Positions 1 to 7,831 of a DNA stretch of 59,062 nt are shown piece after piece. The stretch is from positions 1 through 59,062 of the forward strand of contig JAPLMQ010000218.1 of the NCBI GenBank assembly GCA_026386955.1, given 5' to 3'. Positions within the stretch are counted from its first letter, which is position 1, and each line of letters begins with the position of its first letter. The notes below the pieces were generated by a model. The model worked only from the letters and a program-made list of their open reading frames with translations, made no database searches and was not told the DNA's origin. The position numbers and the translations under genes are program-made. This DNA is from Planctomycetota bacterium (GTDB lineage: Bacteria; Planctomycetota; Phycisphaerae; Phycisphaerales; Phycisphaeraceae).

Positions 1-2
1 CC

Positions 3-218
3 CGCGGGCGGGCGACGCTGGTGGGCGACGGGAAGAAGACCGAGTTCGAGGTCGTGTTCCCGGCCGCGTTCGCCGCGGCGCCGTTCGTCGTGGCCTCGGC
101 CGACGCACCGCTGGGCATTGGCGTGCAGTCGGCGAAGCCCGACCGGTTCGTCGCGGTTTTCGCGCAGCCGCCCGCGGCGGGGGCGAAGGTGACGGTGACG
201 TGGATGGCGCAGGAGTGA
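3..218 (+). CDS. C-terminal fragment of an unknown, probably secreted protein
   Basis: The reading frame is open from the left edge and ends at TGA 216-218, so only the last 71 or so residues are present. The tail is rich in alternating hydrophobic, Ala and Val residues (FEVVFPAAFAAAPFVVAS, later KVTVTWMAQE), the look of a beta-sandwich domain at the end of an exported protein. No catalytic motif is visible and I do not recognise the family. The internal GTG/ATG at 21 is not taken as the start because coding continues upstream. The neighbouring minus-strand gene converges on it across 154 bp holding a palindromic repeat. Confidence 0.5.
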   Translation, partial: RGRATLVGDGKKTEFEVVFPAAFAAAPFVVASADAPLGIGVQSAKPDRFVAVFAQPPAAGAKVTVTWMAQE

Positions 219-242
219 GGGTGGGCGGACGGGGATGGCGAT

Positions 243-348
243 CTGGGTTAGCCGGACGCGCAAGCGACGGCTTGAGCCGTCCGATGCTCCTGAACGGTCC
301 GGTCAGCCGGGAGTCCAAAGCCGTCGCTTGCGCGTCCGGCTAACCCAG
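243..348. repeat. REP-like inverted repeat with 31-bp perfect arms
   Basis: The left arm 243-273 is the exact reverse complement of the right arm 318-348, with a 44-bp spacer. The arm core is GCCGGACGCGCAAGCGACGG. The element lies between two convergent genes, so a transcript from either side could form a very stable hairpin and act as a bidirectional terminator. Similar palindromic units are dispersed through planctomycete genomes as far as I recall. Only this copy occurs in the window. Confidence 0.85.
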
Positions 349-372
349 AGCGGCGCTGCTCGACGCGGTCCC

Positions 373-3099
373 TCACGCCACCGCCACGCTCACGAGCCGA
401 CGAGGCCGCTTGAGGCTGCGAAGCAGCGCAGAGTCGTCGTCCGCGGCCGAGCCGGCGCCGTCGATGTCGGCGGGCCGGAGCGTCCAGCGCGAGGCCGTCT
501 GCGGAAGCGAGGCGTTCGCGGCCGCGACGAGCGCCGCCGGCGCGGGGGCCCAACGGCGCTGTGCATCGCCCGAGACGACCGAATCGATCCTCGCCTTGCC
601 TGATTCGCCCTGCGCCAGCGCGCCCGAGACAACCAGCGCCTCCGAGGACGTGGGCAGAGCCCCGGCGACCACCAAGGCCGCCATCGCCCCCGCGGGCAGC
701 GCCGGCTCGCCCACGGGCAGGCTCTTGCCCTGCTGGTCACGGGTGAGCACGACGTCCTGGACGTTCACGCCGCCGTTCTGGTTGGCGTCGCCGGGGGCGA
801 AGTCGATCCGGAAGTCGAACGCCCCGCCCGCCGCGCCGTCGCCGGAGGCGAACGCGCTGGACCCGCCCAGCGGGGTCGCGCGCGAGGTGGGGTTGACCCA
901 CTCGCCGTCGAGGGCCGCCCCGCCCGTGTCGGCGACGGTGTCAGCCAAGTGGAGCAGCAGCTTGTCGACGCCGACCGCGCCGTCGAGCGTCCACGTGGCC
1001 TCGAACGAGCCGTCGGCCGCGGTCCCCGTGCTGAACGCGCTGATCGCGTAGGCGGGGACGTTCACGCCGCGGACGGTCAGGTCGCTTTGGCTGACCTCCA
1101 CCACGCTGCTGAAGCGCAGCGTGACTTGGTCGACGTTGTTCCACGGCAGCGGCGCGAGCTGTGCGCCCGAGCCGGCGGGGATGGCGTATCCGTCACCGTC
1201 GCCCAGCCCCTCGGCCGCGAGGAAGGCGAGGAACCCACTCGACCACGCGGTGCCCTTCACCAGCACCTCCGTGACCCGCGGCGCGAGCGGTGCGAAGGTG
1301 ACGGCGAAGGTGTGGTCGGCGGAGACGTCGTCGAAGGTGTAGTGATCCGCGAGGGTCACGGCCTGGCCGTCGACGAGGAGTTCGAGGATGCGGTAGCCGG
1401 CGTCGGGCGTGATCTGCAATGCGAGGTCCTCGCCCGTGCGGACGACGCGGTCGCCGGGCAGGTCGACCTGGCCGTGGGCGCCCGCGGAGACGTGGACGAT
1501 GTTGAGGTCGGCCGTGGGGTGCATGCCGTCGGTGTCGAGCAGCGAGAGGGCGGGCTGGCCTTGGTCGAGCGAGGCCAGGTAGACGCTGCCGACGGCGCGG
1601 GCCTGCAGCGTCACCTCGCCCAGGATCGGGATGGTGACCGTCGCAGGGCGGTCGGCCCCCGCCGCGGCCCAGGCGCTGATGAGCCATTGGTCGCCGTCGG
1701 CGCTTTGGCGGACGATGACGCGGGCGTCGGCGTCGCCCGTGGGGAATTCGTAGGCGGGCAGGTCGGTGGAGAACCGCTGCATGTCGGGCCCGGGCAGCAG
1801 CGTGCCGTCGCTGAGGAAGCCGTCGACGTGCGAGAAGAGGGCCTGGGCCTGCCCGAGGCTCATCATCTGCTGGAGCCAACTGGGGGGCGTGGCGCCCAGG
1901 TCGGCCCCGAAGCCGCCGGCGGGGAAGCTGAAGTAGCCCGCGACTCCGCCGACCATGCCGGCGAGGTAGAGCGACTTGAGGAAGCCCATGTAGTGGGCGT
2001 CGTCGGAGAAGCCGTACTGCGGGCCGTAGCCGCCGTTGACCCAGTTGTAGGCGAGGGTGTCGCCTAGGGCGAGGTGCTGGGCGGTGGAGTTGAGGGCTTG
2101 GGAGAGCAGGTCTCGCGTGCCGCTCCAGCCGGTGTTGAATTCCTTGTAGTAGAGCGAGCTGTTGGGCAGGTCGGAGTTGCCGTGCATCGACTGGTAGTCG
2201 AAGACCCACTGCCAGTAGGTGCTGTAGACGCCGCGGTCGAGCCGGCCGTCGTCGAAGTAGTGGATGTAGAGGTCGCGTGCGGGCTCGGGGACGGCGGCGC
2301 GGACGGCGTCGGAGATGAGGTTCTCCTGGCGGGCCTTGCTTTGGGAGAGGTAGGTGTACCAGTCGGTCGCGCCCTTGGCGGCCATGACCGCGGGGTCGAG
2401 CGGCAGGTAGTTGCCGTTCCACCCAAAGACGTTGAGCGAATACTCCCCGCCGTTGAGCAGGACCAGCGGGGCCCCGTTGGCCTTGGCGACGATCTTCGCC
2501 AAGGGCGCGGCGGCGATGGCGCCGGCCTGCTCGTAGACCGAGTTGGGCGCCTCGGGGCTCCAGACCTTGTTGCCGTTGGTGTCGAGGATGAACTGGCCGT
2601 TGGAGTCGCGCAGCCAAGTCTCGGGCGGGAGGGTCGCGATGAACGAGGCGTCGAAGAGCGGGCGGTGGACCAGGACGGCGAGCGAGCGGTGAGTCGGGTC
2701 GGCGGCGGCGTAGGCGACGCGCTTGGAGATGTCGCTGTTGGGGTTGTCGAGCCCGTCGACGTAGGACTGCGTCGCGTCGCCCAGCTCGATCGCGTAGCCC
2801 CACTTGTCCGAGAGCTCGATGGCGGCGTCGTAGGTCAACTGCCAGCCCCAGCGCGAGAGCGGGATCATCGTCGCGCTGTCGGCGAAGCGAGGCTGCTCGG
2901 GCTCGGCCTGGAGCAGTTGGACGGCGGTGGAGAGCATCGTCCGCGGCTCGAGGGGTTCGAGGCGTGGGGGCACGGCGCCGGCGGGCGAGCGGCCCGCGAG
3001 GGCGCGGGGCAGCCAGTTTCGGAGGGTTCGGGCGAAGGGGGAAAGGGGCGAGGGGTTGCGGCTCTTGACTCGGCGAACGTCGTGGTCGCGCTGGGTCAT
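373..3099 (-). CDS. secreted glycosidase-like protein with planctomycete LEP motif and dockerin-like C-terminus
   Basis: The start at ATG 3099 is supported by GGAG 7-8 bases upstream; the frame extends further but without a ribosome site. The product is about 908 aa. The N-terminus is basic, then carries LEPLEPRTMLS near residues 45-56, a motif typical of exported planctomycete proteins. The central 450 residues have many aromatic/acidic blocks (NVFGWNGNYLPLD, YIHYFDDGRLDRG, YYKEFNTGWSG) reminiscent of a TIM-barrel glycoside hydrolase, but I cannot assign a family. Next comes a domain with GYAIPAGSGAQLAPLPWNNVDQV, common in this phylum ahead of dockerins. From about residue 767 comes PGDANQNGGVNVQDVV, a dockerin-type calcium loop. 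A second half-loop (ADIDGAGSAADDDSALL) lies about 95 residues later at the very C-terminus. Role in extracellular polysaccharide breakdown is inferred. Confidence 0.7.
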   Translation of the reverse strand: MTQRDHDVRRVKSRNPSPLSPFARTLRNWLPRALAGRSPAGAVPPRLEPLEPRTMLSTAVQLLQAEPEQPRFADSATMIPLSRWGWQLTYDAAIELSDKWGYAIELGDATQSYVDGLDNPNSDISKRVAYAAADPTHRSLAVLVHRPLFDASFIATLPPETWLRDSNGQFILDTNGNKVWSPEAPNSVYEQAGAIAAAPLAKIVAKANGAPLVLLNGGEYSLNVFGWNGNYLPLDPAVMAAKGATDWYTYLSQSKARQENLISDAVRAAVPEPARDLYIHYFDDGRLDRGVYSTYWQWVFDYQSMHGNSDLPNSSLYYKEFNTGWSGTRDLLSQALNSTAQHLALGDTLAYNWVNGGYGPQYGFSDDAHYMGFLKSLYLAGMVGGVAGYFSFPAGGFGADLGATPPSWLQQMMSLGQAQALFSHVDGFLSDGTLLPGPDMQRFSTDLPAYEFPTGDADARVIVRQSADGDQWLISAWAAAGADRPATVTIPILGEVTLQARAVGSVYLASLDQGQPALSLLDTDGMHPTADLNIVHVSAGAHGQVDLPGDRVVRTGEDLALQITPDAGYRILELLVDGQAVTLADHYTFDDVSADHTFAVTFAPLAPRVTEVLVKGTAWSSGFLAFLAAEGLGDGDGYAIPAGSGAQLAPLPWNNVDQVTLRFSSVVEVSQSDLTVRGVNVPAYAISAFSTGTAADGSFEATWTLDGAVGVDKLLLHLADTVADTGGAALDGEWVNPTSRATPLGGSSAFASGDGAAGGAFDFRIDFAPGDANQNGGVNVQDVVLTRDQQGKSLPVGEPALPAGAMAALVVAGALPTSSEALVVSGALAQGESGKARIDSVVSGDAQRRWAPAPAALVAAANASLPQTASRWTLRPADIDGAGSAADDDSALLRSLKRPRRLVSVAVA

Positions 3100-3147
3100 C
3101 TTCTTTCTCCAAGGTTCAAGACGGTGGGACTGAGGCATTGCTTCGCG

Positions 3148-3285
3148 GGGTGCCACGGGTGGCTTGTCCACCCGTGGAGGGCTGGCGTAGGGGCCGAGGA
3201 CTTGAGAATGCGACGGAGAAGGTCCCGCCCCAAGGCCTCGGTTTTCCGTTTCTCTCCACGGGTGGGCAAGCCACCCGTGGCACCC
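3148..3285. repeat. Paired palindromic repeat, 32-bp inverted arms
   Basis: Arm 3148-3179 and arm 3254-3285 are inverted copies differing at one base. Each arm is itself a hairpin (CCACGGGTGG, short loop, CCACCCGTGG). The pair fills most of the 205-bp gap between two minus-strand genes, so it may stop or attenuate transcription, or stabilise the 3' end of the upstream mRNA. A REP/MITE-like nature is inferred from the nested symmetry. Confidence 0.8.
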
Positions 3286-3304
3286 GGGGCTCTTTCAACC
3301 CACG

Positions 3305-5458
3305 TCACTTCTTCGCGGGCGCGGCCACCTCCACGACTCCGGAGACGGTGAAGTCGGTGCCCACCGTCTTGATCGTCGCCGGCAGGGTCTGCCCCGCGAG
3401 CAGGTCGATCCGCAGGTTCCAGCACTCGGCCTGCGTCTGGAAGCCGTCCTTCCAGGGTTTCTCGGAGAGGACAATCGTCTGTGGCTTGGCGAAGGTGATG
3501 ATCGCCGCCCCCTTGAAGCGGTTCAGACGAACCTTCTCGACGTTCTCGGTCTTGCCCGCGCGGGCTTCGGCCCAAGCGCCCGTGCCGGCGACTTCGAACT
3601 CGATCTTCGTCGCCGCCTGCGCCGCGGTCTCGCGCAGGAAGACGGGGATCGTCTCGTACAGTTCGGCGAACTGCTCCTTCCCGTCGGAGGTGACTTGCGT
3701 CTGCACCCGCAGCTTGGCCTTGTCGAGCGTGAAGGTGCGCTCGTACTGCAGGCCCGATTCACCCAGCGCCTTGCGCTCGGCGTTGTACTTGGGCACGTTG
3801 CCGGAGGCCTTCACCACGGCCTTCTCGCCGGTGACGGTCTGCGTCACCTCGGGCTGCTGGATGCGGGCGGAGCTGGCGAGCTCGTCCTTGGACGTCAGCC
3901 CGATGACCTCGTGGTTGGGCCAGTCGCGCCATTCCGCGTAGTTGTCGTAGACCGCGCCCTGCACCCCGCGGCGGCGCCCGGCGATGACCACGCCCGTCGG
4001 GGCCGTCCAGAAGGTCGAGAGCTGCCCGCCCCCGTAGCCGTAGGGCAGGCCGTTGTGCCCCACGGGCCGGCCGACCGGGCCGGTGTGGACCGCGGCGGCG
4101 TAGGTGTCGAACTTGGCGATGACGAAGGCCTTGTCGAACTGGTGGATGAAGCTGCCGGGGCGGAGGTAGAGCGGCTTGAGCAGCGGCGAGTCCTCCCGCT
4201 GCAGCTTCAGGAGCCTCGCGTACGAGCCGGGCTTGTAGTGCTCGTAGGCCTGGTTGATGATGCTGCTCCAGTGCGACTCCCGCCAAGTCATGTTGGCGGG
4301 CTCCACCGGCTTGGACATCGCGTCGTTGAACCTGGCCGCCACCGCGGCGGACGAGGCCTTGACCACCTCCTCGGCGGGGATCTTGGCGAGGTGGATGGCG
4401 TCGTCGCTGACCATGGCCGAGGCGTAGGCGCGGTGGGCGAAGTTCCACTGGTCGCGCGGCGGGTCGCCCGAGGTGCGCGAGCTGGGGTGGCTGGGCCCGC
4501 TGAAGCCCTCGCCGTCGGGGTCGGGGAAGCAGAGGTGGGCGCGGAGGAGGAAGGACTTCCTCACCGCGTCCTGCACGAAGCCCCAGTCGCTCGCCAGCGC
4601 GGCCCAGGTGGAGAAGTAGAGGCTGATCCCGTTGTAGGAGGTGTCGAAGCAGCCGTTGTCGACGAAGTAGCCGGCGGGATTGAAGAACCGCGGCTGGGAG
4701 AAGAGCTGCTTGCTGTACTCCTCCGCCACCTTGGTCACCTCCGGGTCCTTCATCGCGCTCTGCACATACCAGAGGCCGACGGGGGCGAAGAGGTCCATGT
4801 CGGTCATCTGGCCGGTGGGGCCCCACCCGGCGATCCGCATGACGTGCTTCTTGATGCCCTCCTCGAAGGCGGCGCGGGCCTCGGCGGGGAGGATGTCCTT
4901 GACCACGCCGTAGGTGTAGCCGATCCAGATGAGGTTCCCGCCCAGGTAGTCGGCCCGGTTCGCTCCCTGCGGCGCGTGCTCGTAGAGGTAGTCGAGCATG
5001 GCCACGTCGGCGGCGGCGAGGACGAAGGCCCGCAGCTTCAGGGCCCGCGAATTGCGGTAGGGGTTGAGCGGATAGTCCCAGTTGGCCATCCACGCGAAGC
5101 TCTGGGAATGGCAGACGATCGTGGGAAGGATCAGCCCCTTCTTCGACTCCATCGAAGCGAGCGTGAACGAGGCCGCGGGCAGCTTGAGCGGCGGGGCCTG
5201 CATCGGGAAGAGGGAGAGGAGCCAGAGGCGATAGTCCTGGTCGGCGTCGGGGAGCGGGGCCGAGGGGATCTCCTGAAACTCGACGGCGAAATCCTTCTCG
5301 GTCAACGTCGCGAGATAGGCGCGGAGCTTCTTTTGGTAGTCATGCTCCTCGGGGAACCGCTCGACGTCGGTTTCGACTTGCTTGTACTGGGCGTGGACCG
5401 ACTGGCCGGCGAGAGCGACGAAGAACGCCACGGCCACCGAAATGAAAAGACGTCTCAA
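3305..5458 (-). CDS. secreted alpha/alpha-toroid polysaccharide-lyase-like protein (heparinase/alginate-lyase type)
   Basis: The product is about 717 aa. I place the start at TTG 5458 because GGAGG at 5467-5471 lies 8 bases upstream; a GTG at 5467 overlaps that ribosome site and is less likely. The N-terminus is a clear signal peptide (RRLFISVAVAFFVALAGQSVHA, cleavage after HA). Residues about 100-430 are helical and include DTSYNGISLYFSTW and FSGPSHPSSRTSGD, like toroidal GAG/alginate lyases. Residues about 470-710 are beta-rich with VGRPVGHNGLPYGYGGGQLSTFW, resembling the heparinase II/III C-terminal sandwich. The family assignment rests on fold pattern only; catalytic residues were not identified. 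The downstream gene is another secreted carbohydrate-related protein on the same strand. Confidence 0.6.
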   Translation of the reverse strand: MRRLFISVAVAFFVALAGQSVHAQYKQVETDVERFPEEHDYQKKLRAYLATLTEKDFAVEFQEIPSAPLPDADQDYRLWLLSLFPMQAPPLKLPAASFTLASMESKKGLILPTIVCHSQSFAWMANWDYPLNPYRNSRALKLRAFVLAAADVAMLDYLYEHAPQGANRADYLGGNLIWIGYTYGVVKDILPAEARAAFEEGIKKHVMRIAGWGPTGQMTDMDLFAPVGLWYVQSAMKDPEVTKVAEEYSKQLFSQPRFFNPAGYFVDNGCFDTSYNGISLYFSTWAALASDWGFVQDAVRKSFLLRAHLCFPDPDGEGFSGPSHPSSRTSGDPPRDQWNFAHRAYASAMVSDDAIHLAKIPAEEVVKASSAAVAARFNDAMSKPVEPANMTWRESHWSSIINQAYEHYKPGSYARLLKLQREDSPLLKPLYLRPGSFIHQFDKAFVIAKFDTYAAAVHTGPVGRPVGHNGLPYGYGGGQLSTFWTAPTGVVIAGRRRGVQGAVYDNYAEWRDWPNHEVIGLTSKDELASSARIQQPEVTQTVTGEKAVVKASGNVPKYNAERKALGESGLQYERTFTLDKAKLRVQTQVTSDGKEQFAELYETIPVFLRETAAQAATKIEFEVAGTGAWAEARAGKTENVEKVRLNRFKGAAIITFAKPQTIVLSEKPWKDGFQTQAECWNLRIDLLAGQTLPATIKTVGTDFTVSGVVEVAAPAKK

Positions 5459-5466
5459 GGCACGCA

Positions 5467-5471
5467 CCTCC
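5467..5471 (-). promoter_or_regulatory. Shine-Dalgarno GGAGG deciding a TTG start
   Basis: GGAGG on the minus strand ends 8 bases before TTG 5458. The upstream GTG at 5467 shares its first base with the motif and could not be served by it. Confidence 0.5.
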
Positions 5472-5590
5472 GCTCAGGGACAACCGAACGTCACGTGGAC
5501 ATCCCGTTCGAGGAATGTCCGAGTCGGCCCCCGCCCGCGTCCACCGCGGGCCAACGGAATCGATGGTACGGAATGATTCGGGTTTGTCAG

Positions 5591-5607
5591 TCGGGGAAAC
5601 TCCCCGA
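5591..5607 (-). terminator. Possible hairpin terminator after the acetyltransferase-like gene
   Basis: Seven-base inverted arms TCGGGGA / TCCCCGA with a 3-base loop lie 63-79 bases past the TAG of the minus-strand AAC(3)-like gene. No clear U-tract follows, so an intrinsic terminator is only possible. Confidence 0.3.
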
Positions 5608-5669
5608 TGTCGAACTTTCCGGTCCCCCATTTTTCACGGCGTTTCTGCGACCCGGACGGCGCCCCCCCG

Positions 5670-6497
5670 CTAGGCCAACCGCCCCTGTTCCCGCAGACGC
5701 CCTCGCGCCCCGGCGCAGGGCCGGCAGCCGGGGAAGGTGCAGAGCAGGACGTCGGGCTTCTCGGAGAGGATCTCCCCCACCCGCCGCAGCACCGCCTGGC
5801 CCGACATGAGCTGCATGTTGCACTTGCCCAGGCCGCGGAGGTCCCGCACCTCGCCGTGGCGGCGGAGGATGTATTCCGCCCCGCCGAAGGCCAGGCTGCA
5901 CGAGGAGGAGGAGTCGATCTGGTGCTCGATGATCTTGCCGTCGGGCATGCGGATCTTGAAGAGCGGCAGCGGGTCGGGATAGACGCTGACCTTGGGCACC
6001 TTGGCGTATTCCTCCGCGATGTGGAGCAGGCTGTTCGAGGTGTGGGTCACGCCCAGGAGGAGCACCTTGCCGCCGAGCTGGGCAAGGCGGTCGATGGGGC
6101 TGCCGATGCCGAAAGCCCGCACCTTGAGGTGGTCCTGCGTGAGGGCGACGGCGTCGGGGCCGATCACCGCCACGGAGTGCGACGGGTGCAGGCTGCGCAC
6201 GGCGTTGGGGCGCTTGCGGCCGGCCTCGGGGACCGCGCCGGTGTGGCCGGGCGTGACAGCGGGGTCGAAATACGGCAAGGGGATCGGGCGGGTGTAGTTG
6301 AACGTCGGCAACATCAGGTTGCCCTTGGGCCCGATGGCCGAGAGCACGGCGCCGACGACGCTGTCGGCCCCGCCCTCGACGCGCCCGAAACTGCTGAGCG
6401 AGCTGTGGACGATGACGCTGTCGCCGGTCGAAAGGCCCAGCTCGCGCAGGGCCGCCTCGATCTGCGCCTGCGTCACGGTGGGGATCGACGTTGTCAT
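5670..6497 (-). CDS. AAC(3)-family aminoglycoside N-acetyltransferase-like protein
   Basis: The product is 275 aa, normal for the Antibiotic_NAT/AAC(3) family, which moves acetyl from acetyl-CoA to an amino group. Visible family marks are VIVHSSLSSFG (residues 28-38), GNLMLPTFNYT (59-69), the TGAVPE...RPNAVRSLHPSHSVAVIG stretch (86-113) with the conserved His pair, and GSPIDRLAQLGGKVLLLGV. The ATG at 6497 is preceded by GGAGG and lies one base after the stop of the M20 peptidase gene, so the two are probably translationally coupled. Many family members act on substrates other than aminoglycosides, and pairing with a peptidase suggests an N-acyl amino compound. The C-terminus is unusually Cys/Arg-rich (CTFPGCRPCAGARGR). 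It ends in TAG. Resistance is not shown. Confidence 0.82.
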   Translation of the reverse strand: MTTSIPTVTQAQIEAALRELGLSTGDSVIVHSSLSSFGRVEGGADSVVGAVLSAIGPKGNLMLPTFNYTRPIPLPYFDPAVTPGHTGAVPEAGRKRPNAVRSLHPSHSVAVIGPDAVALTQDHLKVRAFGIGSPIDRLAQLGGKVLLLGVTHTSNSLLHIAEEYAKVPKVSVYPDPLPLFKIRMPDGKIIEHQIDSSSSCSLAFGGAEYILRRHGEVRDLRGLGKCNMQLMSGQAVLRRVGEILSEKPDVLLCTFPGCRPCAGARGRLREQGRLA

Positions 6498-6498
6498 C

Positions 6499-7704
6499 TC
6501 AAGCCTCCATCCAGCGACGCACGGCCTCGTGGGCGATCTTCGCGCCGGCCCACACATCCTCGACCGCCACGGATTCGTCGGGCTGATGGTAGGTCCGCGG
6601 GCTCTCGCTGCTCACCACGCCGAAGGAGACGGTGGGGATGCGGGCGTGGTTGTGCAGGACGAAGACGTCCTGCTTGCTGACCACGCCCACCACGGGCGGG
6701 CGCCCGAGCACGGACTCGGCCGCGTCGGCCATCAGCCCGACGATCGACGAGCGGGCGTCGATCAGCGCCGGCTCGAACCACGGCTCGCGGTAGCTCAGGT
6801 CGTAGAGCGCCGCGTCGGGCCCCAGCGCCTCGGCGACGCCGCGCTCCAGCCGGGCGCAGATCTCCTCCCGCGCCTCGCCCGGGACGGTGTAGAACGCGAT
6901 GAGGAAGAACGGGCCGTGGCCATCCTCGCGCCGGACGAACCGGACCGACGAGTGGCGGATCGAGCTGTGCTCGAAATAGGGGCGCTGGAAGACCTTCTCC
7001 CGTTCGACGCTCAGGGCGGCGCAGGCGGCGGCGAGGCGATGGGCGTCGCGCTCGAACAGCGCGGGATCGATCGGACGCTTGGGGCGCAGGTAGAGGTTCG
7101 ACCCGCCCGAGTTGCCGATGAAGACGCTCATGTCCATGCCGTCGAGGTAGATGCCCGCCTCGGCGGTGACGCCCGCGAGGGCCAGCAGCAGAAGGCCGTT
7201 GCCCACGCCGTGCTCCTCGTCGATCGTCGAGGCGAAGATGATCCGCTTCTTGAGCGGCTTGCCCCCGGCCATGAAGGCCCGAATCAGCGTGAGCATGGTG
7301 GCGACGCCCCACTTGTCGTCGCAGCAGCCCAGGCCGCGGACTTGGCCGTCGCGCACCTCGCCCAGGAACGGGCTGAAGGTCCACGCGGCGTAGTCGAAGA
7401 TCGGCACGGTGTCGCTGTGGGCGGCGACCAGGAGGGCGGGCGCGTCGGCGGGGCCGATCTCGGCGATGACCGTGGGCCGGTTCTTGTAGTTGCGGTCGGG
7501 GCCGCAGCAGAGCGGGTGGCTGAGGAAGCCCGGCACGTCGGCGGGCTCGAAGGTCCGCACCCGCGCGCCGGCGGCCCGCATCTTCGCCGCCAGCCAGCGC
7601 TGCGACTCCCCTTCCTCGCCGCCTGAGGGGAAGCTGCGGCTGGGCAGGCGGATCAAGGCGCAGAGGTCGTCGATCAAGGTCTTCTTATGGCTCTCGTGAA
7701 GCAA
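6499..7704 (-). CDS. M20-family zinc peptidase/deacylase (ArgE/DapE-like)
   Basis: The product is about 401 aa. Metal-site motifs of M20 hydrolases are present: AAHSDTVPIFD (first His/Asp), CCDDKWGVA (bridging Asp) and STIDEEHGVGNG (catalytic Glu pair). The family cleaves peptide or N-acyl bonds, for example N-acetylornithine or succinyl-diaminopimelate. I prefer TTG 7704, because AAGGAG at 7713-7718 lies 8 bases upstream; the GTG at 7713 overlaps that site. The stop is one base before the ATG of the acetyltransferase-like gene, giving a two-gene unit whose members could add and remove acyl groups on a related substrate (inference). The substrate is unknown. Confidence 0.85.
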   Translation of the reverse strand: MLHESHKKTLIDDLCALIRLPSRSFPSGGEEGESQRWLAAKMRAAGARVRTFEPADVPGFLSHPLCCGPDRNYKNRPTVIAEIGPADAPALLVAAHSDTVPIFDYAAWTFSPFLGEVRDGQVRGLGCCDDKWGVATMLTLIRAFMAGGKPLKKRIIFASTIDEEHGVGNGLLLLALAGVTAEAGIYLDGMDMSVFIGNSGGSNLYLRPKRPIDPALFERDAHRLAAACAALSVEREKVFQRPYFEHSSIRHSSVRFVRREDGHGPFFLIAFYTVPGEAREEICARLERGVAEALGPDAALYDLSYREPWFEPALIDARSSIVGLMADAAESVLGRPPVVGVVSKQDVFVLHNHARIPTVSFGVVSSESPRTYHQPDESVAVEDVWAGAKIAHEAVRRWMEA

Positions 7705-7712
7705 CTTCCGCA

Positions 7713-7718
7713 CTCCTT
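7713..7718 (-). promoter_or_regulatory. Shine-Dalgarno AAGGAG deciding a TTG start
   Basis: AAGGAG on the minus strand is 8 bases before TTG 7704 and overlaps the alternative GTG 7713. This repeats the arrangement at 5458-5471. Confidence 0.45.
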
Positions 7719-7786
7719 AGGCTCAAGATGATCGCGGCGTTCCGGGTGCCGCATGCCATCGTACTCGTGACAAGGGGGAACACGGA

Positions 7787-7816
7787 GAAGGCCCGCCTGA
7801 AGGCGGAACTCCGAAC
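7787..7816. repeat. Small hairpin repeat downstream of the EamA gene
   Basis: CCGCC-TGAA-GGCGG (7793-7806) forms a 5-bp stem with a tetraloop. It sits in the 127-bp gap after the EamA stop. I have the impression that this GCCCGCCTGAAGGCGGAACT string is a dispersed intergenic repeat in related genomes, but only one copy is visible here. A weak terminator role for the EamA transcript is possible. Confidence 0.35.
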
Positions 7817-7831
7817 CCCAGAGCCGTGGCC

